DNA from: Paenalicyclobacillus ferrooxydans
GTDB lineage: Bacteria > Bacillota > Bacilli > Alicyclobacillales > Alicyclobacillaceae
NCBI RefSeq assembly: GCF_001399675.1
Contig: NZ_LJCO01000033.1
Span: forward strand, 62,001-126,000
DNA: 64,000 nucleotides
Direction: 5' to 3'
Made by a program: the position numbers and the translations under genes
In this document: positions 1 to 8,439 of the stretch, in pieces
How positions within the stretch are numbered: the stretch's first letter is position 1
How the letters are laid out: each line of letters starts with the position of its first letter
Notes under the pieces: model-generated
The model's database searches: none
Told to the model about the DNA's origin: nothing
What the model saw: the letters and a program-made list of their open reading frames with translations, nothing else

Positions 1-370
1 GGAGCGATTGCGACACTGCGACGTAATTTTGGTCGACACATCAGGACGAAACTTCAGACTTATGTCTTATGTAGAGGAAACAAAGGCTTTTCTTCGAGAA
101 CTGCCGGTGGATGAAACTTTGCTTGTGCTTTCACTTACGATGAAACCCAAGGATATCAATTATATTGTTGAAATGTTTATGGACCTGCCTGCAGATAAGT
201 TTGTATTCACAAAACTGGATGAAACGGACACTTATGGTTCCATCCTGAATGTTCTTTTGACGCACAAGAAACCGATGTCTTACATCACCATGGGTCAATC
301 TGTCCCAACTGATATTGAAATTCCATCTCTAGACAGAATTGTAAACATGGTATTGGAAGGCATCCAGTGA
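1..370 (+). CDS. flhF: FlhF, flagellar SRP-type GTPase (C-terminal part only)
   Basis: The gene runs in from the left edge, so only about the last 122 residues are present; the reading frame is open from base 2. FlhF is an SRP54/FtsY-like GTPase that sets the place and number of flagella at the cell pole or membrane. Visible are the G3-like DTSGR motif near the start of the fragment and the G4-like TKLDET motif in its middle, followed by the usual C-terminal segment ending in DRIVNMVLEG. The stop codon overlaps the start of flhG, as in many Bacillota flagellar operons, which strongly supports the call. The N-terminal B domain and the P-loop lie outside the window. Confidence 0.93.
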   Translation, partial: ERLRHCDVILVDTSGRNFRLMSYVEETKAFLRELPVDETLLVLSLTMKPKDINYIVEMFMDLPADKFVFTKLDETDTYGSILNVLLTHKKPMSYITMGQSVPTDIEIPSLDRIVNMVLEGIQ

Positions 371-1233
371 TGGCTGACCAAGCAGAAGCATTACGACGTA
401 TGATGGACACCAACCGATCACAAAGGACAGCTGAACGAATTGTGGCCATCGCTAGCGGCAAAGGGGGCGTTGGGAAATCAAATGTTGCTGTCAACCTGGC
501 TGTTGCTTTGCAACGTCTTGGCCGAAGTGCGATTGTTATCGATTTAGATATTGGATTTACAAACGTGGAACTGCTGCTGGGTGCCAGAAGTCGCAGACGT
601 TTGACTGACGTGTTGCATGGCACGGACATCTGGGATGTCATCAATCATTCGGCATCAGGGGTTTCGTTTATTACTTCAGGTACGCAGTTTGCTGACTTCG
701 GCCAATTCACACCTGAGCAACTCATCACACTGGTCAACCAACTGAAGCGTCTACATGAGCAATATGACTTCATCTTGTTGGATGGGAGCGCTGGAATGAC
801 TGCAAATAGTCAGCGGCTGATATCGGCAGCGGATGATATGCTTCTTATTGTCACCCCAGAGCCGACCTCGATTGCAGATGCATATTCGTTTGTGAAATTT
901 CTCTACCGTGAGCATAGTCTCCCCACGACCCATATCGTAACAAACCGGGCCCAGTCATTTGTGGATGCGAAGAATGCTGCTGCTAAGATTCAATCCGTTT
1001 GCACGCACTTTCTCAACGTGTCACTGTCTATACTTGGCTATGTACTTGACGATGTCCACGTCCCGGATGCTGTCAGAAAACAAACAGCGGTTATGACGCT
1101 ATATCCAAACACTCTGGCATCAAAGTGTATCATGCAGGTGGCGAAGAATTATCTGAATGCAGGAGAATCCAGAGAAGAAGTCCAGCTTAAACGGGGTTTT
1201 GCTGCATGGTTGGACAATATGTTTAGAAAATAA
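370..1233 (+). CDS. flhG: FlhG (YlxH/MinD-like ATPase)
   Basis: MinD/ParA-family ATPase of about 287 residues that partners FlhF and controls flagellar number. An FlhF-activating N-terminal motif is visible (DQAEALR, residues 3-9), followed by the deviant Walker A motif SGKGGVGKS (29-37), a Walker A'-like VIDLDIG and a Walker B-like ILLDGSAG. The C-terminus has the basic/hydrophobic tail typical of membrane-targeting MinD proteins. The ATG at 370 overlaps the flhF stop (ATGA), implying translational coupling. A GTG at 367 is an alternative start three bases earlier. Length and context match flhG in Bacillus-type fla/che operons. Confidence 0.95.
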   Translation: MADQAEALRRMMDTNRSQRTAERIVAIASGKGGVGKSNVAVNLAVALQRLGRSAIVIDLDIGFTNVELLLGARSRRRLTDVLHGTDIWDVINHSASGVSFITSGTQFADFGQFTPEQLITLVNQLKRLHEQYDFILLDGSAGMTANSQRLISAADDMLLIVTPEPTSIADAYSFVKFLYREHSLPTTHIVTNRAQSFVDAKNAAAKIQSVCTHFLNVSLSILGYVLDDVHVPDAVRKQTAVMTLYPNTLASKCIMQVAKNYLNAGESREEVQLKRGFAAWLDNMFRK

Positions 1234-1247
1234 ACGGGGGTGCCTGT

Positions 1248-1952
1248 ATGACGTACCTGTATATTTACGGTGTCATTTTGATCTTACTGGTGGGCGTGTA
1301 TATCCTCAGCAAAAACAAAGACGGAAAGTCACGGAATTTTCTGTACGGAGTCAACACCCTGTTGCGTCCCCATTCGCAGTTAGATAGCAGCGGAGACGAT
1401 GCGGAAGCAATCCTATTATTGGAGGAGATGTACAAGGAGTTCACACTTGGACTGGAAGACGTCCAATTAAAAAATCAGGAACTCCAACACCAAGTGGAAC
1501 AAATGCGGGAGGAGTTGGCATCCATTAAAGGTGTAAATGCAGGACTTCCTATGTCAGCAAGTACGCTGACGACGAAGGACATTGCTCATATGATTGGTTC
1601 AGCGGAATCAACAGTGAGGAAGTGGGAGAAAGAATTTGGGGAATACATTCCAAAATTCAATGATCCTTCTGGAAGCAAGCGGCACAATGAAGAAGCCCTT
1701 CGAGTGTTCTTCCAAATCAAGTTCTTGCGGGATAGACGCGTGCCGACCGATGCAATTAAGGAAGAACTTGCACAAGGGCATAACGAATCCCCAAAGAAGG
1801 ATGAACTTGATGATACGGCTTACCACCAAGCTGTTCAGGAATTGCTGAACAAAGGCTTGTCAGCGAGTGAAGTCGCACAGAACCTGGGAGTGTCGGTTAC
1901 TGAAATTCAAATTCTTCAGGATAAACTCACCTTTACCCCCTCGATTTTTTAA
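1248..1952 (+). CDS. Membrane-anchored MerR-like HTH protein, SwrB-like position
   Basis: Protein of 234 residues with three visible parts. Residues 2-20 are a single hydrophobic membrane anchor. Residues 60-98 are a charged heptad-rich coiled coil. From about residue 108 there is a MerR-type winged helix (LTTKDIAHMIGSAESTVRKW, then a basic wing), and a second short HTH-like segment (SASEVAQNLGVSVTEI) sits near the C-terminus. It starts 15 bases after flhG with a GGGGGTG ribosome site and is probably cotranscribed. In Bacillus subtilis the end of the fla/che operon encodes SwrB, also anchor plus coiled coil, which licenses basal-body assembly. A comparable role is inference from position and architecture only. 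It could instead be a membrane-tethered regulator. Confidence 0.7.
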   Translation: MTYLYIYGVILILLVGVYILSKNKDGKSRNFLYGVNTLLRPHSQLDSSGDDAEAILLLEEMYKEFTLGLEDVQLKNQELQHQVEQMREELASIKGVNAGLPMSASTLTTKDIAHMIGSAESTVRKWEKEFGEYIPKFNDPSGSKRHNEEALRVFFQIKFLRDRRVPTDAIKEELAQGHNESPKKDELDDTAYHQAVQELLNKGLSASEVAQNLGVSVTEIQILQDKLTFTPSIF

Positions 1953-2043
1953 GCAACCTCCAGTTGCAGATACAGAAGTTATCGGCCAGGCCTAAAACGT
2001 TATAGTGATTGGTAGCATCCCAATGGTAAAGAGAGGCTTCCGT

Positions 2044-3279
2044 ATGTTACGCGGTATCACTACAGCATCATCAGGTATGTTGACGGACCAACGCTTGGAA
2101 CAGGCACTCGCGAATAACCTGGCCAACCTCCAAACGCCGGGATACAAGGCCGTTGCCGGTGAATCATTATCGTTTCCGCAACAACTCATTGTGGCAATGA
2201 AGGATACAGGATCGTCAGTGATAGGCCAGTTAGGCACCGGTGCAGTGTATCAGGAGGGTGTTCCTTATTTTGGCCAAGGTGCGATTGCGAGTACAGGAAG
2301 AAACCTCGACGTTGCAATTCAAGATAACCTGCAGGCTGGAACGTATGCTTCGGTAGTTGGGCCGAACAATCAACCGATATCGGCTCAGGGGCAGATTACA
2401 TCTGGACTCAATGGGCGCCTCACGATGAATGGTCAACCACTTGCTATACTAAATGGGCAGAATCAAATTGTTCCAAATGTATACGCGGCCGTGAATCCTG
2501 CTTATAAGCCAGCTAATTCCACGGTTGGGCTGGTTGCCTCGGACGGCAAGCCGAACTATGACAGTGCTGGTAACCCATCGTATGTGTTTGTAAATGCGCA
2601 GGGGAAGATTATTGGTTCCTCAGCTAGCTCTGCATTTGCGGACTTGGGGATAAGAGTGGGGAATCAGAACGACATGGGTGTACACCAGTTTTTTCCTGTC
2701 GGGTACACTGCCTTCAACGGTAATACAGGCGTTGTTTTGACCCAAGACGGCCATTTTTCAATAAACGCGAAACATCAACTTGTAGATGTAAACGGTAACC
2801 CGATTTTGCCGATTGACTCGGTAACGGGTCGTCCAATTGTTGGCGGACATATTAATATAAATCCAAATTATACGGGAAAAGCTTTGTTTGCTTCAAATGG
2901 AACGGCGTTAACAGACGCACAAGGTCAATTATCGTTTCAAGCGGTGAATGCAACAGGACAGGTGATTTCAACTGGGCGTCTGGGGACTGTTGGAGCAGAC
3001 GTAACCAATGTATCTCCGCTAGGGCAAAGCGAATATATGGTAAACGGCACAATCCAATCTGGTACAGCTCTTGGCGGCCTCACCTTCTATAATTCTAACA
3101 ATCCCAATAGAGCGAGTTTGCTTCCAGGTGAGTTGGAGCAAAGTAATGTGAATCAAAATCAGACGATGACCGAGATGGATCAAATCCTCAATGAATATCA
3201 GGCAAACCAAAGTGTCTTGCAGTCAGAAGCTCAAGCTCTAGACCTTGCAACGACTGATATAGGGAAAGTAAATATCTAA
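2044..3279 (+). CDS. Flagellar hook-basal body protein (FlgF/FlgG family), long form
   Basis: Rod/hook axial protein of about 411 residues, exported through the flagellar type III system. The N-terminus MLRGITTASSGM plus NNLANLQTPGYK is the conserved flagellar rod-protein signature, and the C-terminus has the matching EMDQILNEYQANQSVLQSEA helix. The ATG at 2044 is preferred because it gives the canonical N-terminus and has AGAGAGG eight bases upstream; an in-frame GTG at 2005 and ATG at 2023 are less likely. At about 410 residues it is longer than the usual 260-residue FlgF/FlgG, the extra length being in the variable central domain. It lies 13 bases before the next rod protein, like the flhO/flhP pair of B. 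subtilis. Confidence 0.85.
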   Translation: MLRGITTASSGMLTDQRLEQALANNLANLQTPGYKAVAGESLSFPQQLIVAMKDTGSSVIGQLGTGAVYQEGVPYFGQGAIASTGRNLDVAIQDNLQAGTYASVVGPNNQPISAQGQITSGLNGRLTMNGQPLAILNGQNQIVPNVYAAVNPAYKPANSTVGLVASDGKPNYDSAGNPSYVFVNAQGKIIGSSASSAFADLGIRVGNQNDMGVHQFFPVGYTAFNGNTGVVLTQDGHFSINAKHQLVDVNGNPILPIDSVTGRPIVGGHININPNYTGKALFASNGTALTDAQGQLSFQAVNATGQVISTGRLGTVGADVTNVSPLGQSEYMVNGTIQSGTALGGLTFYNSNNPNRASLLPGELEQSNVNQNQTMTEMDQILNEYQANQSVLQSEAQALDLATTDIGKVNI

Positions 3280-3292
3280 GGGGGTATCCTCG

Positions 3293-4099
3293 GTGCAAAG
3301 TCTTTGGACGGGATTGTCAGCTCTCAATGCTGCATCTAGCCAACTAAGTCAGGTTTCTGGGAATATAGCCAATATTAATACTGTTGGATATGGCACGGCA
3401 GATAGTACTTTTGAAGATTTACTCACAACGCATCTCGGTGGAGAAGCGACTGCTCCGACGGTTGCTGGGCGTTACACACAACCCGGCCTGTGGGAAGGGA
3501 CTGGGGTCATGAATACGCAACTCATGACACACTTTGGCGGGATGGGACTTGAAAAGACGGGCAACAGCCTGGACTTTGCGCTGTCAGCGGAGAACGAATT
3601 TTTCGTTTTGAAAGACTCAAATGGTCAAACCCTCTATACAAAAGCGGGTAATTTTCAACTTAAAGAGAATTCCAACGGCACGGCTAACCTTGTGACAACA
3701 GGTGGCCAGCAGGTTGAAAGCACAAATGGACAACCCATTACCATCCCCAAAGGCGTAAAATCGATAGAGGTTTCAAGTAATGGGCAGATTTCATACGGGG
3801 GCCAGACGGGTCAGCGGATTGCAGTCGCCATCGTAAATACGCCGAGTCAGTTTCTAAGGTCAGTTGGTAACAATAACTTCGCCAGTGTCCAGGGCCTTCC
3901 CTCCCAGACTATCGCAAATTCAGCCGCAGGCTCAAGTTCAGGGATTCACGTTCTACAGGGCTATCTAACAACCAACAACGTAGATTTAACGAACGAGATG
4001 ACTGACTTAGTTAAAGCTCAGGATTACTATGAATCAAACGCAAAGGCTATCAATATTGCGAACAAATTAATGCAAATCGATAACCAAATCCGTCCCTAG
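3293..4099 (+). CDS. flgG: Flagellar hook-basal body protein (FlgF/FlgG family)
   Basis: Second axial protein, 268 residues, the normal length for FlgG. The N-terminal motif SLWTGLSALNAASSQLSQVS with GNIANINTVGY and the C-terminal NNVDLTNEMTDLVKAQDYYESNAKAI helix are the classic termini that coil together in the rod. The start is a GTG with GGGGG six bases upstream. It follows the preceding rod protein by 13 bases, forming a two-gene unit comparable to flhO-flhP in Bacillus. Which of the two is the proximal (FlgF) and which the distal (FlgG) rod protein cannot be decided by reading alone, so the symbol is a best guess. Confidence 0.85.
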   Translation: MQSLWTGLSALNAASSQLSQVSGNIANINTVGYGTADSTFEDLLTTHLGGEATAPTVAGRYTQPGLWEGTGVMNTQLMTHFGGMGLEKTGNSLDFALSAENEFFVLKDSNGQTLYTKAGNFQLKENSNGTANLVTTGGQQVESTNGQPITIPKGVKSIEVSSNGQISYGGQTGQRIAVAIVNTPSQFLRSVGNNNFASVQGLPSQTIANSAAGSSSGIHVLQGYLTTNNVDLTNEMTDLVKAQDYYESNAKAINIANKLMQIDNQIRP

Positions 4100-4180
4100 T
4101 ACAACACTCACCAATGACCGTGTTGGTACGTTGTTGTAATGTGAAGATGAGTACGAGACGTAAGACGGGCGGGGTGCAAG

Positions 4181-4504
4181 GTGGACATCTTCAAAGACCT
4201 GTTATTCTTATTGCTTATTCTCGGTAGCCTGGTATTTATGTCTTCTAAAAGGACGCGCAGGCGAAATGTTACCGCTCAGAACGAAGATCTGATGGACACT
4301 GTTGCATGCCGCTATCTACTGACACAGTTACGCCAACGCGGTGTTGATCCCCAGTTGTTATCCCGTTTAGAGACTATGGAATACGGCGCTGTACGCAGAC
4401 ACGTGATTCGAGAACATCTGCTAACCTATGACGAAGTTAACGAGTACGCAGAGAGAGTTCAAAAGCATACAGATGCTATACGCAGGGTTCTGGAAAATAC
4501 GTAG
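4181..4504 (+). CDS. Small single-pass membrane protein, unknown function
   Basis: Protein of 107 residues starting at GTG with a GGGG-rich ribosome site seven to ten bases upstream. Residues 5-20 form a strongly hydrophobic segment followed by a basic stop-transfer patch (SSKRTRRR), so the remaining mostly helical, charged 80 residues should face the cytoplasm. I do not recognise the family. It lies about 80 bases after the rod genes in the same orientation and may belong to the flagellar unit, but no motif ties it to motility. Confidence 0.6.
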   Translation: MDIFKDLLFLLLILGSLVFMSSKRTRRRNVTAQNEDLMDTVACRYLLTQLRQRGVDPQLLSRLETMEYGAVRRHVIREHLLTYDEVNEYAERVQKHTDAIRRVLENT

Positions 4505-4632
4505 AAAGTAAATTAATACGGTTCAGTACAGTGGAACCCGTTTTTATATGATGTAGTTGCAAAGAAAAAATATTGTTGGTATGTTGAACGCATTGATTGC
4601 AAATCTGCAAAAACAGCAAAGGGCGGACTCAT

Positions 4633-5967
4633 ATGGCAAAATTATTCGGTGCCAACTACGATTTACAGGCTTACGAGGCGGCTGACATTTTCCCTGATGG
4701 ACTTCATATTGATGAAAATGTTCAACGAAGGATAGCACCATCTCGCGTGAAGGGAATTGGGCAGTACATTATTAGAGCTGTTGATACGCAGACTGTTGGT
4801 GCTTTTTTTGCACCCCTGGTCGTGAATAAACGTACCGACGGGAATATGTATATCCTGGATGGACAGCACCGCTACAAGGGGATTGGTGTGGCCATTGATA
4901 CCTTAGAAAAGCGAGTAAAGTCGTTGTCAGCATATTTGTCGAAGAAAAACCTCAACGAGCATGATAAGGATACCGCCCAAAGTGAGTTGGCTGGGACCAA
5001 GCGGATGTTAAACAGTATCCGCACCAGTCGCATCCCCGTAATGGTCTATCAAGGCCTCAATACTGAAGAAGAGAGGCAACTCTTTCATGATTTGAATAAT
5101 CTAGCAAAGAGAGCTCCGACATCATTGGCTCTTTTGTTCGACAACTCGGATCCCTACGTGCGTGTTGCAAAGGAAGTTGTGTCGATTGTAGATGGTCTGG
5201 AAGCTCTGGTTGACCATGTAAACACGAATAAACTCGACGAAGGAAAACTGTTCCTCTTTAGTACTGTACATAAATCTGTGGTCAAATTGCTTGGTAAGAG
5301 GTATTTCTCCGATCGCGGGGTTCAGTTTACAACAGTTTATAACAATGGTGTCGAAAAGACAGCTCGTTTCTTTGAAGTTGTGCTTGCTTCCTTACCGGAA
5401 GATGCAGCAACCGGAAATTACCTATACAAGGATGCAAAGGTACTTCAGGGTATTGGTGAGTTTGTTAACAAGATGGATAACATTCAGTATGTAGACGGGC
5501 TAGTCACATTGAGGGAGCTCCTTAAGGACTTCTCTTTTCAGAGTACGAATAAGTTGTTCGCGACGGCTGGGGGAGCGACAAGAAATCCTGACGGGACGAT
5601 TTCGTTTAAGGGGACGGGGTCTGGTATCAAAGCCGTTGTGAGAACGTTATCTTCACAAGCAATTCGCTACGATGCAAATGGAATTGAGGCAACAGATGCC
5701 TATAAGTATTCAATTGATGACAAGATTGATGATTCTGAAGTCGTGACTCCCGATGAACCAACCGTGTTTCCTGAAGCAGTGAGCCGCAAAAAGTCCTCAC
5801 GTAATTCTCAGAGTGAAAAACGGAGAGACAAAACACCCCGTGCTGAACGGTTAAAGAATGTGGAATTCGTAGATTCACCTGTAAAAGCAAAAATTCAAGT
5901 GGATGACGTAGAAGATGCACAGCAACTTGATTTAACAAAACAGTTGAGTCACTTTTTCAAGGGTTGA
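4633..5967 (+). CDS. DGQHR-domain (DndB-like) protein
   Basis: Protein of about 444 residues with the diagnostic DGQHR motif at residues 76-80 (preceded by MYILDGQHR), the signature of the DndB/DGQHR family. DndB proteins act as regulators of DNA phosphorothioation operons, and stand-alone members occur in defence and phage regions. The motif is followed by a charged helical stretch (about 88-125) and the family-like NLAKRAPTSLA segment. The last 70 residues are acidic and basic low-complexity sequence, likely disordered. The ATG at 4633 with GGGCGG upstream is preferred over an upstream TTG at 4597. No dndA, dndC, dndD or dndE lies in the window, so its usual partners are missing here. A hairpin terminator follows. 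Confidence 0.8.
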   Translation: MAKLFGANYDLQAYEAADIFPDGLHIDENVQRRIAPSRVKGIGQYIIRAVDTQTVGAFFAPLVVNKRTDGNMYILDGQHRYKGIGVAIDTLEKRVKSLSAYLSKKNLNEHDKDTAQSELAGTKRMLNSIRTSRIPVMVYQGLNTEEERQLFHDLNNLAKRAPTSLALLFDNSDPYVRVAKEVVSIVDGLEALVDHVNTNKLDEGKLFLFSTVHKSVVKLLGKRYFSDRGVQFTTVYNNGVEKTARFFEVVLASLPEDAATGNYLYKDAKVLQGIGEFVNKMDNIQYVDGLVTLRELLKDFSFQSTNKLFATAGGATRNPDGTISFKGTGSGIKAVVRTLSSQAIRYDANGIEATDAYKYSIDDKIDDSEVVTPDEPTVFPEAVSRKKSSRNSQSEKRRDKTPRAERLKNVEFVDSPVKAKIQVDDVEDAQQLDLTKQLSHFFKG

Positions 5968-6007
5968 CGAGATCTGCAGCCAGGAATTTACTTTCAGATA
6001 AATTTAC

Positions 6008-6050
6008 AAGGCTACACGATTCCGCCTCGGCGTCGTGTAGCCTTATTCTA
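6008..6050 (+). terminator. Rho-independent terminator after the DGQHR gene
   Basis: Perfect 12-bp stem (AAGGCTACACGA with its complement at 6033-6044), 13-base loop, then ATTCTATT. It sits about 40 bases after the stop of the DGQHR gene and also faces the end of the reverse-strand gene that follows, so it may serve both. Confidence 0.8.
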
Positions 6051-6371
6051 TTCGGTACGAATACGAATACCTTGCTCCTCATATATTTTCTCCAGAAATG
6101 TTCTGGGGAGATTATACTCTCTAACCTTCGTATCGTGTTCAAAACGGTACAGCCATTGCTCACCGTTCCTCTCCATCCGAAGAAGTCTCCAGTCACGCCC
6201 CCAGTCACGACAGTACAGTGTTCCAGTTGGAATAGAACCATCTGTTTCATCTGCCACAATATAAAACAAAAGAGGACCGAGTTTTTTGTCTGAGAAGATA
6301 AAAGAGTGGGGTTTTCCGCACTCAGAGATTATGAGTTCTGAGAAGCTCAATAACATGTAATTTCGCACCAT
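6048..6371 (-). CDS. Unknown protein, 107 aa
   Basis: Reverse-strand gene of up to 107 residues; a second ATG at 6356 with GGATGG upstream is an equally good start. The composition (many Trp, Arg and Glu, e.g. CRDWGRDWRLLRMER) is that of a real small soluble protein. It is convergent with the DGQHR gene and shares its terminator region. No family recognised. A short segment with Trp, Tyr-Arg and a following Leu-Pro is loosely reminiscent of the protein at 7340-7894, but this is too weak to claim homology. Confidence 0.5.
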   Translation of the reverse strand: MVRNYMLLSFSELIISECGKPHSFIFSDKKLGPLLFYIVADETDGSIPTGTLYCRDWGRDWRLLRMERNGEQWLYRFEHDTKVREYNLPRTFLEKIYEEQGIRIRTE

Positions 6372-6524
6372 CCTGACGGTTAACTTTCTAAGTTATTATT
6401 ACGAAAAAGCCAAGAAGGGGAAGGGAAATAAGGGGAGAAGATATATCTTTTTCACGGTCTACAATAGATGCCTTTTTCCGGAGCGTGAAGACGTTAGAAT
6501 CTGGCGGATAGATTGCAATGGCTC

Positions 6525-7028
6525 ATGAGTCAACCTCCATCGTTACTTGAAGACGAGTTACAACTATTCGTAGGTGTTCATTGTGATTATTTTATGGGAC
6601 GAAACGGACCGTACAGCGATGGCTGCAGAGTGGGTGCACGAATATACCCGGGGAAGCTGTGGTGGGGATTTCTAAATGTGGATTCCTTTCCGAGACTGCC
6701 CTATCGAAATATCATTCACGAGGTTGACCGACAAGAGGACGGCATCTTCTTTACTTTTTCGAACTCACAAACAGCACTAGTACAGTCTATTTCGGACCTG
6801 GGCTATTTTGTCGTTGTATACATACAGGGTGTATCAAGCTGGAGCGAGAAATCTAAGTACTTTGACGAAAGAACATTTCAACACATAATCCGCCTTGGTG
6901 CACAGGAGCTAGACAATCGTGTGTTGGTTGGTGCCTGCCGTAGGAGATTTGAGTTTGTATTCTTTTTTTTGTATGCCATAGACGGAGGGAGGCGTGAGGA
7001 TGACGACGTATGTTGGAATGCACATTGA
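6525..7028 (+). CDS. Unknown protein A of four-gene orphan operon
   Basis: Protein of 167 residues from ATG 6525 (an in-frame TTG at 6513 is possible; neither has a strong ribosome site). It is rich in aromatic residues, with predicted mixed alpha/beta content and no obvious membrane segment or signal peptide. The last 30 residues are hydrophobic then acidic and overlap the start of the next gene by 29-35 bases. This suggests translational coupling, or a slightly extended 3' end. No recognised domain. It is the first of four same-strand genes between the DGQHR gene and motA. Confidence 0.55.
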   Translation: MSQPPSLLEDELQLFVGVHCDYFMGRNGPYSDGCRVGARIYPGKLWWGFLNVDSFPRLPYRNIIHEVDRQEDGIFFTFSNSQTALVQSISDLGYFVVVYIQGVSSWSEKSKYFDERTFQHIIRLGAQELDNRVLVGACRRRFEFVFFFLYAIDGGRREDDDVCWNAH

Positions 7029-7353
7029 GGATAGTCTTCCGTTTATTGTAATTTCCCAATGCCCTCCGGAGCCGTACATGAAAATCGATTGGTACTGGAA
7101 CTTCAACCTAAATCAGGACCCTCCACAGGTTTTGTTTGCCAGCAGGCGCGTGTGGATTCGGTGTGCACAATCCGAACTGAAGATCCTGTTGCGAGAATTC
7201 CCATCGCTGATAGACCGAGAGCAGGTTTTTGTATCACGAGCTCTCATCAGGTCATTTTATCGGAGTTACCCGGGCTCGCGAGATTGCTGTGTATTTCAGG
7301 AGGGGTCTTTACATATCGCGGATCAGGAGATTTCGACTCATGTATGGTTATGA
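7000..7353 (+). CDS. Unknown protein B of four-gene orphan operon
   Basis: Protein of 117 residues. The ATG at 7000 and a GTG at 6994 share the GGAGGGAGG ribosome site that ends at 6991, inside the end of the previous gene. Aromatic-rich and soluble-looking (KIDWYWNFNLNQDPPQ), with no recognised domain. The gene overlaps both neighbours (about 29 bases upstream, 14 downstream), so the three genes are probably translated as a coupled set. Size, composition and packing suggest subunits of one module rather than unrelated genes; that is inference. Confidence 0.5.
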   Translation: MTTYVGMHIEDSLPFIVISQCPPEPYMKIDWYWNFNLNQDPPQVLFASRRVWIRCAQSELKILLREFPSLIDREQVFVSRALIRSFYRSYPGSRDCCVFQEGSLHIADQEISTHVWL

Positions 7354-7894
7354 CGAGTTATTCTGGGAAGAGACAATTCAGGGATATCACAAAAAACAAT
7401 TTCCTAAAAATTATTTTCAGAAGTCCATAGCTAAAATGCGAGGTATGGTTTTACTTCAATATTTCTGCGAATTAGATGGCAGGACTGTCGAGGTTATCTA
7501 TCAAGATTTAAACGATGAATGGATAGAACAGTACAGACTGGACAGGTTTGAGAAGTATCTGCCACTTCTAGGGAACACGCGCTTTGATCGTATCGTACAT
7601 TTGTTCAGAATTACGTTTCCTCAGCTACCCCCTTTCGATCTGCGAACGCAAATTGTGCAGTGGAATATTGAGTTGTTAGCGGGTGAACGGAGGGCTTATC
7701 CCTACAAGTGCTTTGATGGACGCACTGGTAGAGACAGGGCGATTGCTCTCTTAAAGCACTTTAAACGGTCATCAAAGCTACCCTCGAATGCCATCACATT
7801 AGAAGTCTTACAATCCTATCGAATCCCTCTGCTGCATGTGCTTGCACCAACTTTAAAAGGGCTTCAGGACATTTATGAAGCTCTCTCGGTTTAG
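7340..7894 (+). CDS. Unknown protein C of four-gene orphan operon
   Basis: Protein of 184 residues. The ATG at 7340 is chosen because AGGAGA lies nine bases upstream, inside the end of gene B; a longer frame from 7229 has no such site. The first half reads as beta strands (VLLQYFCELDGRTVEVIYQD), the second half as helices with basic patches (DGRTGRDRAIALLKHFKRSS). No signal peptide or membrane segment, no family recognised. It overlaps the stop of the preceding gene by 14 bases. Confidence 0.6.
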   Translation: MYGYDELFWEETIQGYHKKQFPKNYFQKSIAKMRGMVLLQYFCELDGRTVEVIYQDLNDEWIEQYRLDRFEKYLPLLGNTRFDRIVHLFRITFPQLPPFDLRTQIVQWNIELLAGERRAYPYKCFDGRTGRDRAIALLKHFKRSSKLPSNAITLEVLQSYRIPLLHVLAPTLKGLQDIYEALSV

Positions 7895-7965
7895 TGGCTT
7901 GGAGCAGTTTTGTGTGGGTACGGAGCGTATTATAAGCGAATTCTAGTTGGAAAGAGGCTGATGTG

Positions 7966-8439
7966 ATGCCGAATGTTATACCGTTTGGTAAGCCTCCCAA
8001 GCAGGGAGGGTCGTCTACGATCACCTTTGAAATACTGCGTGTGGACCAACATGTGTGGCATCAGTTTCTTGAGTTTGTTCTAGAGAGCCAATTCTTAGTT
8101 CTTCAAGAACTAAGCGGGTTTGAGTCCGATAATCTTGACAGGTGTACTTGCTATGCATTCATTACAACCTTCTCAAGAGTCGGAGTAATGTTGGGTAGTG
8201 GAACCGAAGGCCCGATTAGAATTGAACTAGAGCCATTCGAAGTACCGGTCCTCATTCTTGGATTACAGCACTTTTTGTCGGTTGGTAGGACGCTTGTGAA
8301 CGAAGAGTATCAGGCGAAGCGATACGAGAGAAACTGTGCTGTGTATATGGACAAGATTACTAATGCATCAAAGTACTTTCTTAACGAAGCTTACTATCTT
8401 GGTGAACTTAAAAAGTACGCGCAGACCTTTATTGGATGA
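7966..8439 (+). CDS. Unknown protein D of four-gene orphan operon
   Basis: Protein of 157 residues, ATG at 7966 with AAAGAGG upstream (a GTG three bases earlier is possible). The N-terminal 20 residues are proline- and glycine-rich and probably flexible. The rest alternates strands and helices and ends in a Tyr/Lys-rich helix (NASKYFLNEAYYLGELKKYA). No family recognised. It follows gene C by about 70 bases in the same orientation and is the last gene before the motA leader. Confidence 0.6.
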   Translation: MPNVIPFGKPPKQGGSSTITFEILRVDQHVWHQFLEFVLESQFLVLQELSGFESDNLDRCTCYAFITTFSRVGVMLGSGTEGPIRIELEPFEVPVLILGLQHFLSVGRTLVNEEYQAKRYERNCAVYMDKITNASKYFLNEAYYLGELKKYAQTFIG

